Origin: an uncultured Oscillospiraceae bacterium
GTDB taxonomy: Bacteria > Bacillota > Clostridia > Oscillospirales > Acutalibacteraceae
Reading direction: 5' to 3'
NCBI GenBank assembly: GCA_949297075.1
Contig: CASFRX010000036.1
Location: 1 to 53,520 of the forward strand
DNA: 53,520 nt
This document shows, one piece after another, positions 28,265 through 37,559 of the stretch. How positions within the stretch are numbered: position 1 is the stretch's first letter; every line of letters starts with the position of its first letter. The notes under the pieces are model-generated. The model was given only the letters and a program-made list of their open reading frames with translations. It was not told the origin of the DNA and ran no database searches. Made by a program: the position numbers and the translations under genes.

Positions 28265-29569
28265 GTGGATAAGTATAAAATCGGCGAGCCTTGCGAATGC
28301 AAAAGGGAACATAGGGCTGATATTGATGAAATCATCATCGGCAAAGGCGTAGTCAGGCAAGTGGGCGAGGTTGTAAAAAGCTATAACTGCTCAAAGCCTT
28401 TTGTTCTTGCCGATGTGAATACCTTCGAAGCGGCAGGAAAAGAGGTCTGCGCTGTTTTGGAAGAAAAGGGTATTCCTTATGTGAAATATGTTTTTGCAGA
28501 TGAAGCTCTAAAGCCTGATGAAAAGGCTGTGGGCTCTTCTGTTTTGCATTTTGATTACAGCTGTGATATTATAATCGCCGTCGGTTCGGGTGTTATTAAC
28601 GATATTGGGAAAATTCTCAGCAGAATATCGGGCAGAAAATACATAATTGCTGCAACGGCTCCCTCTGTTGACGGATATGCAAGCGGTACATCGTCAATGG
28701 ATAGGGACGGATTCAAGCTTTCCCTTGATTCAAGGTGTGCGGATGTTATTATAGGTGATGTTGATATTTTGAAAAACGCACCTCTGCATATGCTCAAATC
28801 AGGTCTCGGCGATATGATAGCCAAATACATAAGCATAGCCGAGTGGCGTATAGGCCATTTGGTTACGGGGGAATACTACTGCGAGCAGATAGCTCAGCTT
28901 GTAAGAGATGCACTGAAAAAATGTACGGATAATGCCTTAGGTCTTTTGAAACGCGATGATGCGGCGGTGGAAGCCGTGTTTGAGGGCTTGGTTATAAGCG
29001 GCCTTGCCATGGCTTATGCTGGAATATCCCGTCCGGCTTCAGGTGTTGAGCATTATTTCAGCCATGTTTGGGATATGCGCAGCCTTGAATTATCAACCCC
29101 CGTTGATTTGCACGGAATACAGTGTGCCATGGGTTCACACCGAGCAGTCAAACTCTATGAATCCCTCAAGCAAATCACTCCCGACAGAGAAAAAGCATTG
29201 AAATATGTAAAGAATTTTGATTATGATGCGTGGAAAACTCAGCTTGAATCGTTTTTGGGCAAGGGCGCTCGTGCAATGATTGAGCAGGAGAAAACAGAGC
29301 AGAAATACAGCAAGGCTGCCCATGGGAAAAGGCTTGAAAAAATTATTGATAATTGGGATGAAATACTGAAAATTTTGGACGAGGAGCTGCCGTCCTTTGA
29401 ACAGTTGGATGAACTTATGACTGCTTTGGATATGCCTAAAGAATTTATGAGCATAGGCGTTGACGAAGAAGCGGCAAAGCTGACTTTCTTGGCAACAAAG
29501 GATATAAGAGATAAATATATTCTCTCCCGTCTTGCCTGGGATTTGGGCGTTATAGAAGAGTTAAACTAA
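28265..29569 (+). CDS. sn-Glycerol-1-phosphate dehydrogenase-like protein (AraM/EgsA family)
   Basis: A 434-aa member of the iron-dependent alcohol dehydrogenase superfamily. It has the Rossmann 'AVGSGVINDIGKILS' (about 105-119), the 'ATAPSVDGYASGTSSM' substrate/metal loop and 'SGLGDMIAKYISIAEWRIG' and 'SGVEHYFSH..' metal ligands. These are characteristic of AraM/EgsA, which reduces dihydroxyacetone phosphate to sn-glycerol-1-phosphate. In Firmicutes this supports heptaprenylglyceryl phosphate lipids; in other loci it acts in sugar use. The start is GTG, 5 bases after the nucleotidase stop. The operon ends at the hairpin 29576-29613. Confidence 0.88.
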   Translation: MDKYKIGEPCECKREHRADIDEIIIGKGVVRQVGEVVKSYNCSKPFVLADVNTFEAAGKEVCAVLEEKGIPYVKYVFADEALKPDEKAVGSSVLHFDYSCDIIIAVGSGVINDIGKILSRISGRKYIIAATAPSVDGYASGTSSMDRDGFKLSLDSRCADVIIGDVDILKNAPLHMLKSGLGDMIAKYISIAEWRIGHLVTGEYYCEQIAQLVRDALKKCTDNALGLLKRDDAAVEAVFEGLVISGLAMAYAGISRPASGVEHYFSHVWDMRSLELSTPVDLHGIQCAMGSHRAVKLYESLKQITPDREKALKYVKNFDYDAWKTQLESFLGKGARAMIEQEKTEQKYSKAAHGKRLEKIIDNWDEILKILDEELPSFEQLDELMTALDMPKEFMSIGVDEEAAKLTFLATKDIRDKYILSRLAWDLGVIEELN

Positions 29570-29575
29570 AACAGA

Positions 29576-29613
29576 AAGGCTGAAGCGGTCAGGAAAAAGA
29601 CAGCTTCAGCCTT
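29576..29613. terminator. Bidirectional rho-independent terminator
   Basis: AAGGCTGAAGC (29576-29586) pairs with GCTTCAGCCTT (29603-29613) around a 16-base loop. It separates the rightward cdd-pdp-araM operon from the leftward metallophosphoesterase gene and is A/T-rich on both flanks. Confidence 0.85.
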
Positions 29614-29625
29614 AATATTAGTGAT

Positions 29626-30549
29626 TTACAGTTCAACAAAGTAATAGGGCTTACCGCCTTTTATGTTGAGCTGCTTAATCCATTTGCCGGTGATGTAGTT
29701 TTTGGGTCGGAGAATAACCTCGTTTTCATATACTTCAAGCTGTAATCCAATACCTCTGCCTTTAATTTCACCGTGGTGGTTTACCCTGGAAAGGCAGGGC
29801 AGATTTACACGGTGAAGACCGTCTTCTAACTCAAAAGAGGAATATCCCTCTCTCTTGAGCATATTTTCGCCGCAAAGAGCCATGTGGGAATGACCGCTAA
29901 AATAGAAAACATTTTTAAAGCTTTTCAGCAGTGCCGCTAACTCTTCGCTCTTTTCGCCGATTCCGCCTGTTTCAGGAGACCAATCCCTTTCGTTTTTGTC
30001 CCATGTTCTGGGGAGTCCGTGGCGGCCGTTAAGGCTCTGATGGCAGAAAACAAAGGCAGGCTTGCCGCCTTGTGTAGCTTTTTCAAGCTCTTTTTTGAGC
30101 CATGCAAGTTGCTCATCGCTGATATTTGCTTCACAGCCCGCATCGCTCTCGTTGCCCAGACAAATGAAGCTATAGCCCTTGATAACTGTTGAATAATACG
30201 GTTTTTTAAGGCTTATGCCTGCAATATCTTTTACTGCGTTGTAGTATTCACCTATGCCGGATGCGTATTCGTCATCGCCGTCGCTCCAGCAATCGTGATT
30301 GCCGACGGTGAGAATAATATTCTCTGCACAGTTTTTAACCTCGTTGAAACAACTGCGCGCATAGTCCCAGTTGGCTCTTACACCGTGTGATGTAGTATCG
30401 CCAACTGTTATGAAAGCGTCGGCACCGCTGCTTTTTGCCGCTTTCAGCGCACACTTGAATCCGTACAGGAGAAGCTTGATATTCGGGTTAGAGAAGTCCA
30501 TGTGAACATCGGATACGATAGTTGCGGTTAAAATAGGGGAGTCTTTCAT
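29626..30549 (-). CDS. Calcineurin-like metallophosphoesterase
   Basis: The start ATG at 30549 follows GAGGTG; 307 aa. The metal-binding motifs are in order: 'DVHMD' (14-18), 'GDTTSHG' (50-56), 'TVGNHDCWSDG', 'FCHQSL' and 'SGHSHMALCG'. This is the complete di-metal phosphoesterase set, so the enzyme is likely active. No signal peptide is seen, so it acts in the cytoplasm. Substrate unknown (family members cleave phosphodiesters, cyclic nucleotides or UDP-sugar-type bonds). A sigma-A promoter lies at 30601-30629 (minus strand). The transcript ends at the shared terminator 29576-29613. Confidence 0.9.
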   Translation of the reverse strand: MKDSPILTATIVSDVHMDFSNPNIKLLLYGFKCALKAAKSSGADAFITVGDTTSHGVRANWDYARSCFNEVKNCAENIILTVGNHDCWSDGDDEYASGIGEYYNAVKDIAGISLKKPYYSTVIKGYSFICLGNESDAGCEANISDEQLAWLKKELEKATQGGKPAFVFCHQSLNGRHGLPRTWDKNERDWSPETGGIGEKSEELAALLKSFKNVFYFSGHSHMALCGENMLKREGYSSFELEDGLHRVNLPCLSRVNHHGEIKGRGIGLQLEVYENEVILRPKNYITGKWIKQLNIKGGKPYYFVEL

Positions 30550-30600
30550 TCTTTTACACCTCAAAATCCTCGTCTTGTTTTTTTTAGGATTTTTAAGTTT

Positions 30601-30629
30601 ACTTTATTATTCGTTTTTCACTTTGTCAA
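30601..30629 (-). promoter_or_regulatory. Promoter of the metallophosphoesterase gene
   Basis: Minus strand: TTGACA (30624-30629), 17 bases, TAAAGT (30601-30606). A good -35 with a weaker -10, about 50 bases upstream of the ATG. Confidence 0.65.
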
Positions 30630-30660
30630 TAGGCTGCTGTTAAATTTTGATGTTTTCTGC

Positions 30661-30689
30661 TTGATTATAGGTATTGCATTTGGTATAAT
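30661..30689 (+). promoter_or_regulatory. Promoter of the DUF2804-GH18 operon
   Basis: TTGATT (30661-30666), 17 bases, TATAAT (30684-30689). It leaves a leader of about 105 bases before the GTG start at 30802; the leader holds no clear hairpin. Confidence 0.7.
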
Positions 30690-30801
30690 TTAGTCAACAC
30701 CATAAAAAATTATTTAAAATATTTGCATAATTTAAAGGTGTTATTTCGATTTGTTTCTGAATAACGCCTGATTAAAAATATAAAGCAAAGGGGATTTTAC
30801 C

Positions 30802-31890
30802 GTGGAGAGAACCTACATTCCTTTTAACAAGTGGAAAGAAAAATCCAAACAGACGGAATACACCGAAAGCACTCCGCTTCTTGCTCCTGACGGCAGCTTG
30901 CTTGCTAAAGGCTGGGCAAGGCATAATGTGTTTGATTACAACAGAGATTATGTAAAAACAGGCATTATGAGCCGCAAGGAATGGGATTTTTATCAGATTT
31001 CCGACGGCAGATATATGGTTCAGCTCAGCTTTGCCAATATCACGGTGGGCGGCTATGTTTCCGCAAAGCTAATCGACCTTGAAAAAGGGGAATTGGTTGT
31101 TGATGCAACTCAGCTGTTCCTTTTCGGCAAAAACAGGCTCGTTCCTCCTTCTAAGGGAGATGTACCGAACAGATTTGCCGAAAAAATAGGCAAGGCAGAA
31201 TTTGATTTTGATACTAAGGAGACTTCGCGCAGGCTTTGGTTTAAAATGCCCCTTAAGGGCAAAATGGTTGAGTGCGAGTTCAATATGGATATTATGCCGG
31301 ATCTTGAAAATATAACTACAGTCCTGCCCTTTGCAGAGGACAGAACAAAGTATTTCATGACCACAAAGCAAAACTGCATGCCCTGCGAAGGCACATTTAA
31401 GTACGGCGATTATGTCTGCTCTTTCAGCAAAGAGGATAGCTTCTGCGCTCTTGACTGGGGCAGAGTAAATACAGTACACAAAATGGTGTGGTATTGGGGC
31501 AACGGCTCAGCTTATATAACCGATGAAAAAGGCGATAAGCACCTTTTCGGCTTTGAAATCACATGGGCTATAGGGGACGAAAGCAACGCAACGGAAACTT
31601 GCATTTTCTATGACGGCAAGGTTCATAAATTTGGTGCAGTTGATGTTGAAACCTTCCCCAAGCCCGATAAATATATGGAGCCGTGGAGGATTATTTCGGA
31701 GGACGGCAGATTTAACCTGACAATGAAGCCGACCTTTGACCACCACAGCGATATGAATGTTGGCGTTGCCCGTATGCACTCTCATCAGGTGCACGGGCTT
31801 TGGAGCGGCGATGTTACCCTTGATGACGGCACAAAGCTTGAAATCAAAGATATGTATGCTTTTTGCGAATATGTAGAAAATAAATGGTAA
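30802..31890 (+). CDS. DUF2804 family protein
   Basis: A 362-aa protein with the complete DUF2804 layout: an N-terminal 'LLAPDGSLLAKGWARHNVFDYNRDYVKTG' segment, a lipocalin/beta-rich middle ('KEWDFYQISDGRYMVQLSFANI...GYVSAKLID') and a signature 'CALDWGRVNTVHKMVWYWGNGSAY..DE.G...FGFEITWAIGDESNATE'. The family function is unknown; it resembles carotenoid 1,2-hydratase-like (AttH/lipocalin-like) folds and may bind lipid-like molecules. The start is GTG with AAGGGG. It is followed by a membrane protein and a GH18 lipoprotein in the same orientation. Confidence 0.88.
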   Translation: MERTYIPFNKWKEKSKQTEYTESTPLLAPDGSLLAKGWARHNVFDYNRDYVKTGIMSRKEWDFYQISDGRYMVQLSFANITVGGYVSAKLIDLEKGELVVDATQLFLFGKNRLVPPSKGDVPNRFAEKIGKAEFDFDTKETSRRLWFKMPLKGKMVECEFNMDIMPDLENITTVLPFAEDRTKYFMTTKQNCMPCEGTFKYGDYVCSFSKEDSFCALDWGRVNTVHKMVWYWGNGSAYITDEKGDKHLFGFEITWAIGDESNATETCIFYDGKVHKFGAVDVETFPKPDKYMEPWRIISEDGRFNLTMKPTFDHHSDMNVGVARMHSHQVHGLWSGDVTLDDGTKLEIKDMYAFCEYVENKW

Positions 31891-31896
31891 TTATCC

Positions 31897-32433
31897 ATGG
31901 AAAAGGAAAAGAATTACAAACGAAGCCTTCCTTTGACTCTGCTTTCAACCCTTGTTTCCATTCTCTTTGTTGGCGTGATGCTCGGAGCTTTTAAGTATTT
32001 CTATCCCGGCTCGGAAATTGAAATAATGTCTGTAATGCTTGGAATTGTGGGTGGTTTGCTTGCTGTCAGCGCCTTTACGGATAGCCGCCAGCAGCTCACA
32101 GTAAAGCAGGATAGCCTTAATTTCAAAAACTTTAAGCTGAAAAATGTCCGATCTTTTGCTTTCGGCGGCTCGGTCAGCTCAGAGAAAAGCGAGGCGACAA
32201 AAAGCAATTTCGATTTGCCTTACGGTAAAATAGAGCGCCTTGAAGCAGGCAGAGATGTTTTGTTTTGGCGGCAGAATTTGCACATGACCGTTGAGGATAT
32301 TGCAACACCCGTAGTTATCTCCTCCGCAATGAAAAATCACAAGCGGCTGTATAGAGATATAGTTGAGCAAACCCAAATTGTTCGCCCCGGTGTGTTCGTG
32401 GATAAAAAGCTGGAGAAATACTTGGGATTGTAA
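31897..32433 (+). CDS. Two-helix membrane protein, function unknown
   Basis: A 178-aa protein with two membrane helices near the N-terminus (about 12-33, 'LTLLSTLVSILFVGVMLGAF', and 43-60, 'IMSVMLGIVGGLLAVSAF') and a soluble C-terminal part of mixed beta character ('FAFGGSV...YGKIERLEAGRDVLFWRQNLHMTVEDIATPVVISS') that could be a PH-like membrane-associated domain. It begins 6 bases after the DUF2804 stop with only a weak ribosome site. No family is recognised. Its place between DUF2804 and a GH18 lipoprotein suggests an envelope role. Confidence 0.6.
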   Translation: MEKEKNYKRSLPLTLLSTLVSILFVGVMLGAFKYFYPGSEIEIMSVMLGIVGGLLAVSAFTDSRQQLTVKQDSLNFKNFKLKNVRSFAFGGSVSSEKSEATKSNFDLPYGKIERLEAGRDVLFWRQNLHMTVEDIATPVVISSAMKNHKRLYRDIVEQTQIVRPGVFVDKKLEKYLGL

Positions 32434-32476
32434 ATAATTTTTATCTGCTATTTCTAAATCTGAAGGATGGTTAATT

Positions 32477-33895
32477 ATGAAACAAATTAATAAACAGCTT
32501 TCTCTTTTGTTGGCAATGATGATTATTATGCTTGCTTTTACAGGCTGCGGAGAAAACGGCAAAGAGATTATGAAAGATACATACGCCCAATATGAAAATT
32601 TAGCCGAAGCTTGCACCGTAACCGATATGGAGGGAGAAATTCTCAGCAGCTTTAAGCTCAAGGGTAAGGCTGAGAAAAACTACTATGTTACCGTGGACTT
32701 AGGTCAGACAAAAGCCTTTAACACGGTTGTGCTCAAAGAAAGCGGGAAAAATGTTACCCTCTACGAGATTTACGGCAGTAATGATGCAGAAAAAGACTAT
32801 GAATTTCTCTATCAAAGCGACTGTATTGAGGGCGGACATACCTGCTTCTTAGGTGATGTGAATTACAGATATTTAAGAATCTTCGTTAACCAAGCTTCGG
32901 ATAGCTTCAAGCTTTATGACATAGGCGTATATAACATTAAAAGCGAAGAAGCTAAGGATTTAAGGGTAACTTCCTATGTTGTTATGCGTGATGTTGCAGA
33001 GGATAACGATTTTTCAATGCTTGACGGCATAACGGATATAATTCTTTTCGGCGAAGCTAAATACGATAAATTCGGCAATATCCATTTCGTTGACGGAAAC
33101 GAGCAGGAAATAGATGAAAAAGATTATGCCGACAAGGTTGATATTTTACGCAGAGCAATAGGCGATAGAGATATCAATATTTTGTGTGATATCGCAATGC
33201 CGTACGGAAACAATAATGCGGATATTATCTCAATGTTCAGCCCCGAATATGTTGACAACACCGTTTCAAGCATAAAAGAGTTTATCTACAAATATGATTT
33301 TGACGGCTATGATTTAGACTATGAATTTCCCAACAGCAAAAACGAGTGGAAACAGCTCAACACATTTCTGCGAAAGTTAGATGCCGCAATGCCCGATAAA
33401 CTTATTTCTCTTGCTATTGCGCCTTGGGACTTGCAGTTCGATGATGATGTTATAGAAATTATTGACCGTGCCGAGGTTATGCTTTACGATATGTTTACGG
33501 CGCATGGCTATCATTCAATTTTCCCCGTAACCGTTAACGGCATAAACAAAATGCTCAAGGGCGGATTTGAAGCGAAGAGACTTGATTTGGGTGTGCCTTT
33601 TTATTCACGACCCACAAATAGGCTTGCCTATTGGGGCGATTACAAAATGTACGAGGATAAAGTGGATAAGTACACCAATCTTATTTATTTCAATGATTTT
33701 GACGCACAGGGCAGTCCTATGACAGCTCCGCAGTATATTAACTCAGTGCAAATGATTTCAGACAAAACAGCCTTTGCCGTTGATTGCGGCTTAGGCGGAA
33801 TAATGGTTTGGCACATGAGCTGCGATTTGCCGTATTCAAACGAATTATCGCTGTTTAAAGCTATTAACGATACCAAAGCGGCAAAGCAGGGATAA
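32477..33895 (+). CDS. Lipoprotein with F5/8 type C-like domain and GH18 catalytic domain
   Basis: A 472-aa predicted lipoprotein. Signal peptide 1-23 ends in a lipobox 'LAFTGC' (Cys24). Residues 40-155 resemble a discoidin (F5/8 type C) carbohydrate-binding domain ('YYVTVDLGQTKAFNTVVLKES ... YRYLRIFVNQAS'). Residues 165-460 form a GH18 barrel with the complete catalytic motif D276-G-Y-D-L-D-Y-E283; Glu283 is the proton donor. Substrate could be chitin/N-acetylglucosamine-containing glycans or host N-glycans (endo-beta-N-acetylglucosaminidase type). It is anchored on the cell surface. A good ribosome site precedes the ATG. Confidence 0.88.
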   Translation: MKQINKQLSLLLAMMIIMLAFTGCGENGKEIMKDTYAQYENLAEACTVTDMEGEILSSFKLKGKAEKNYYVTVDLGQTKAFNTVVLKESGKNVTLYEIYGSNDAEKDYEFLYQSDCIEGGHTCFLGDVNYRYLRIFVNQASDSFKLYDIGVYNIKSEEAKDLRVTSYVVMRDVAEDNDFSMLDGITDIILFGEAKYDKFGNIHFVDGNEQEIDEKDYADKVDILRRAIGDRDINILCDIAMPYGNNNADIISMFSPEYVDNTVSSIKEFIYKYDFDGYDLDYEFPNSKNEWKQLNTFLRKLDAAMPDKLISLAIAPWDLQFDDDVIEIIDRAEVMLYDMFTAHGYHSIFPVTVNGINKMLKGGFEAKRLDLGVPFYSRPTNRLAYWGDYKMYEDKVDKYTNLIYFNDFDAQGSPMTAPQYINSVQMISDKTAFAVDCGLGGIMVWHMSCDLPYSNELSLFKAINDTKAAKQG

Positions 33896-34000
33896 TATAA
33901 ATTGATTGGTATGCGTAAATTAAAGCTTCGTTAATTGGAAATATGTTGAGATATCCGCAGATTACTCTTTTCTGAACAAATCAACTTTATTGAGGCATTA

Positions 34001-34038
34001 AAAATCCCTGCATAGTTTTGGCTATGCAGGGATTTTTT
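34001..34038. terminator. Bidirectional rho-independent terminator
   Basis: AAAATCCCTGCATAG (34001-34015) pairs with CTATGCAGGGATTTT (34022-34036) and continues into T residues. A-rich on the left and T-rich on the right, so it terminates both the rightward GH18 operon and the leftward GH112 operon. Confidence 0.92.
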
Positions 34039-34064
34039 CTACAGACTAAGGTAAATCTGTTTGG

Positions 34065-36251
34065 TTATATTTGATACCATTTAATCTCGTTAGCTTCTAA
34101 GCGGAGGTTGAAGCTTGAGCCGTCGCCGAGATATACGGTTGTATCTTGCGGCTCATAGGTGTTATTGACAACGCAGTATTTTCCGTTTTTAACATAAGCG
34201 TGAACTTCAACGTTATAGTTTGTTGAGTACCAACGGTTTAGCTCATCCTCTGCCGAAGCACTCCAAAGAATTGCACGGTGAAGCACACGGCTGTTTTTGA
34301 ATGAGTAGGGGAGACCGCTGATATAAACGCCTCTGCCTTTGCCGAATCCTTTAACGGCCATTTGAACCTCTTCTGCGTGTCTTACCATAAACGGAAGCTC
34401 GGTTGCGTTCTGAATGAGAACCGTTGTGCCCTCAAGAGCAACAATGTTTTTCTTGCCCTCGCCGAAATCTACCTCACCGTCTGCATCGGCAAGAATGAAA
34501 TGGTCTCTGTGTTCCTGTGTGTTATATCGGCGAGTGTTGAGGGTCAAGCCGTTTTCTCTCTCAACGCCTAAAATATCGTCAAGCTGAAAGAATTTTCCCT
34601 GCCATTGATGAGCCGCAGGCTCTCCTATGCCGATAAATCCGCCGCCGTAATAGACGAATTTTTTAATTGCGGTAATAATCTCTTCATCTTTCCAATATTC
34701 GCCGCCTGATTGTGCGGTGTCGGCGTCGCCTGCATTGATGATGACATCGAAGCTTTCAAGAATACTGCTGTCCTTTTTAATATCGTCAAAGCTGATAAAT
34801 TTCACATCAAAAGGTGCGCCGCTTAAAGCCTCAATAACGCCAAAATATGAATAGTTCTGTCGGTAGTAAAGCGCATGATGCACCATGTGGTTGCCCCAAC
34901 CGCGCATTTTGCCCCAGCAGTTCAAAACTGCCACTCTTTTAACACAATAAGGCGTTACACCGCAAATGTTATCGTAAAGAGTTCTGAATTCATCGCATAC
35001 ATCCTTAATATAGTCCACAAATTCCGGGAATTTAAGGGCAAGCTTAAGATATCCGCCGTAGCCGATACGGGAAATGGGGCTTCTGAGAATAGCTCTTCTT
35101 GCAGTTATCCAGTTGGTTTTTGCCTCTGCAACAGGGTCACCGCCCTCGCAGAAAACATCGGGGAAGAAATAGGGCAAAAATCTGCCCTCGGTATATTTCA
35201 CACCCTTGATATCGCTGAAAAGCCTGAGGGTTGCGCCGTTGCCTACGCTGCCTACAACCGCATCAAGACCTATTGTTTCAAATTCTTCCATAAAGGGCTC
35301 CATACCGATCCAATGGTCGCCCATAAACATCATTGCTTCTTTGCCGTATTCGTGAACGATATCAACCATTTCTTTGGCAAGCTTTGCAACTTCTCGCCTT
35401 TGGAATGCTTGGAAATCCTTAAACTCTTTTGAGGGCACACGGTAGCTGTTGTTCATATAGCCCTGGTCAATGATGAATTCAGGACGGAAGGCGTAACCGA
35501 CTTCTTTTTCAAACTGCTCCAATATATACGGGCTTACGGAAGCGGTATAGCCGTACCAATCAACAAATTTTTCCCTTGCTAATTCGTCAAAAACAAGAGT
35601 GAACTGGTGAAAAAATGTTGTAAATCTTACAACATCCACATATTCGTGTGTTTCAAGAAATTTGCGCAGCCTTTTCATTGAGTGTGCTTTTGTTTTTGGC
35701 TGCCGGACATCAAAGGTAATCTGAGGCTCAACATCCCAACCGTTTACAACGGCATTGTACATATGTACCGGGTCCCACATAATATAAGCCAAAAAGCTTA
35801 CGGTGTATTCGTGGAAAGGCGTTGCAGTGATAGTGATGTTTCCTGTTTCTTCGCTGTAGACCCACTTGTTTGTGGGAACAGGCTCGCCTGTTGTGCGGTC
35901 CATAACCTCCCACCATTTTGTAATATCATCGCAGCTGTTGACCTTTAGCATATCGGGGTAGAGATGATCCATAAGATGAATAGTGAGCTTATCCTCGGTT
36001 GCCGTGTGGAAAGGAGTCATAATATACATTTGCTGAACTTCGTCGGGATTTGCCTTTGCCCATTCGTTATCCTTGCGGGTTGTGTAATAGGTTGCATAAA
36101 CCTTTCCGCCGGCGTCCTTCAATTCTTGCGGAAACTCAGTGCCGTCGCAGTCTCGGATAGCGTCTGCGCCCCAAAAATCCATAATTTCAAGGGTTTCTTT
36201 TATAACATCCATATCTGTAGGAATTGTAACTCTGCCTTTTGCCTTAGCCAT
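34065..36251 (-). CDS. lnpA: GH112 1,3-beta-galactosyl-N-acetylhexosamine phosphorylase (lacto-N-biose / galacto-N-biose phosphorylase)
   Basis: A 728-aa phosphorylase. The N-terminal 'GRVTIPTDMDVIKETLEIMDFWGADAIRDCDGTEFP' is the GH112 signature, and 'VDVVRFTTFFHQFTLVF' and 'GRGVYISGLPYSFKN' add to it; length is typical (about 720). The enzyme splits lacto-N-biose or galacto-N-biose with phosphate to alpha-galactose-1-phosphate and GlcNAc/GalNAc, saving ATP. No signal peptide, so it is cytoplasmic. It is the last gene of the operon with the beta-helix enzyme and the small helical protein. The terminator at 34001-34038 follows. Confidence 0.92.
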   Translation of the reverse strand: MAKAKGRVTIPTDMDVIKETLEIMDFWGADAIRDCDGTEFPQELKDAGGKVYATYYTTRKDNEWAKANPDEVQQMYIMTPFHTATEDKLTIHLMDHLYPDMLKVNSCDDITKWWEVMDRTTGEPVPTNKWVYSEETGNITITATPFHEYTVSFLAYIMWDPVHMYNAVVNGWDVEPQITFDVRQPKTKAHSMKRLRKFLETHEYVDVVRFTTFFHQFTLVFDELAREKFVDWYGYTASVSPYILEQFEKEVGYAFRPEFIIDQGYMNNSYRVPSKEFKDFQAFQRREVAKLAKEMVDIVHEYGKEAMMFMGDHWIGMEPFMEEFETIGLDAVVGSVGNGATLRLFSDIKGVKYTEGRFLPYFFPDVFCEGGDPVAEAKTNWITARRAILRSPISRIGYGGYLKLALKFPEFVDYIKDVCDEFRTLYDNICGVTPYCVKRVAVLNCWGKMRGWGNHMVHHALYYRQNYSYFGVIEALSGAPFDVKFISFDDIKKDSSILESFDVIINAGDADTAQSGGEYWKDEEIITAIKKFVYYGGGFIGIGEPAAHQWQGKFFQLDDILGVERENGLTLNTRRYNTQEHRDHFILADADGEVDFGEGKKNIVALEGTTVLIQNATELPFMVRHAEEVQMAVKGFGKGRGVYISGLPYSFKNSRVLHRAILWSASAEDELNRWYSTNYNVEVHAYVKNGKYCVVNNTYEPQDTTVYLGDGSSFNLRLEANEIKWYQI

Positions 36252-36269
36252 AAAATAACCTCTCTTTTA

Positions 36270-37559
36270 TTATTTGATAAATATAATCTCGTTGTCTTTA
36301 AGCGTCATTTTGCCGCTGCGCATTTTTCTGCGCCTGAAAGGCACGCCTTTACGCACAAAGAAACGGTTGTTTGCGATGAGGGCATCGGGATTGCCTACGG
36401 CGCTGACTGTGCCGCCTAAGTCGTCGAAGCTCACATTGTGGGAAAAAGTGTTGTGTATTGCCTCTCCTAAGCAAAACATGATGCATCCGCCCTCGTTAAG
36501 GCGGGAATAGTTGAATTCATAAACCGTTCCATCGCCTGAATCTGCGTCATAAGCCATTCCGTCCTGATTGAGCTTAGTGTCAACTGCTTCGTTATAGCGG
36601 AAAAGTGCGTTTTTGCATTTCCAAGGCCATATTGCCGCCGCAACCTTGCCCATTCGCTTGCCGGGATAGCGGTAAATGCGGTCGTTCATTTCCGTGGCAC
36701 TGCTGTCCGAAATGTTGTGTTCTACCAAAGGCTCTAAGGCATACATGGGAGTAATGGAGTCGCCGCCTGCAAATTTAACATAGTTGCCGCAAATTGAAAT
36801 GTTTTCGTGACCGTATTTTTTGAAAGTTTCTTTTTTAAGCTCTTTTGCTGCAAATTCATTGTGCTTGTATGTGTAGCCTACGGCAATTCCCCAGCGGCTG
36901 ACTTTTTTGACATAACAGTTTTTAACTGTTACTCCTTCATATCTTGCAACGCCTGTTTTGCTTTCGTCTTCAGGCTTAAAGCAGGTCATGTATATTCCGC
37001 CGTTATTCATATGCTTGTTGTAAACATTGCCGTTGACATCGTGAATATAAAGGCTGTCAAGAGTAATGCTGTGAAGCGTGCCTCTGTTTTGCGCCGCAAC
37101 GGCTACTCCCGTTCTGTCGATTTTGTCGGGCGCAGAGTATGCTTCGGGAGATTTTTCGCAGTCTTTGTTTGTGATTTCAATATCCTTGAGAATAATATTC
37201 TCGCAGTCATAGAGCAAAACCGCCGAGGAAACCTCGCCCTTGAATACATGGTTGGAGTTGTCAAGCTCAATGCCGTAATCCTGATACCAGATGCCTGTGC
37301 CCTCTGCCGCAATAAGGGGCATTTTGTCACTATCGCCGTAAGAACCGATCTCAATAGGCTCGCCCTTTATATCTCCGCAGTTTTTTAGGTGCAAATATTC
37401 GCCGCTGAATACCGACCCTTTTTTAAGGAGAATTTTGTCTCCCGGTTTTATTTCAGTTTCGCTGATTTTGCCGAGAGTAAGAAAAGGAGAGTTTTGGCTC
37501 AGACCGTCATTTTTGTCGTTTCCGTTAAGAGAGCTGACATAATATGTTGTTGATTTCAT
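36270..37559 (-). CDS. GH136-like right-handed beta-helix enzyme, candidate lacto-N-biosidase catalytic subunit
   Basis: The ATG at 37559 is chosen (TTG two codons earlier lacks support); 429 aa. A pectate-lyase-like start ('TYYVSSLNGNDKNDGLSQNSPFLTLGKISETEIKPGD') is followed by beta-helix coils throughout. The segment 'NQDGMAYDADSGDG' places Asp333 and Asp340 seven residues apart, the spacing known for the GH136 catalytic pair (LnbX Asp411/Asp418). The upstream small helical gene overlaps its start by 35 bases and GH112 follows by 18. Known GH136 enzymes release lacto-N-biose from glycans. No signal peptide is visible, which is unlike characterised members. Confidence 0.6.
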   Translation of the reverse strand: MKSTTYYVSSLNGNDKNDGLSQNSPFLTLGKISETEIKPGDKILLKKGSVFSGEYLHLKNCGDIKGEPIEIGSYGDSDKMPLIAAEGTGIWYQDYGIELDNSNHVFKGEVSSAVLLYDCENIILKDIEITNKDCEKSPEAYSAPDKIDRTGVAVAAQNRGTLHSITLDSLYIHDVNGNVYNKHMNNGGIYMTCFKPEDESKTGVARYEGVTVKNCYVKKVSRWGIAVGYTYKHNEFAAKELKKETFKKYGHENISICGNYVKFAGGDSITPMYALEPLVEHNISDSSATEMNDRIYRYPGKRMGKVAAAIWPWKCKNALFRYNEAVDTKLNQDGMAYDADSGDGTVYEFNYSRLNEGGCIMFCLGEAIHNTFSHNVSFDDLGGTVSAVGNPDALIANNRFFVRKGVPFRRRKMRSGKMTLKDNEIIFIK

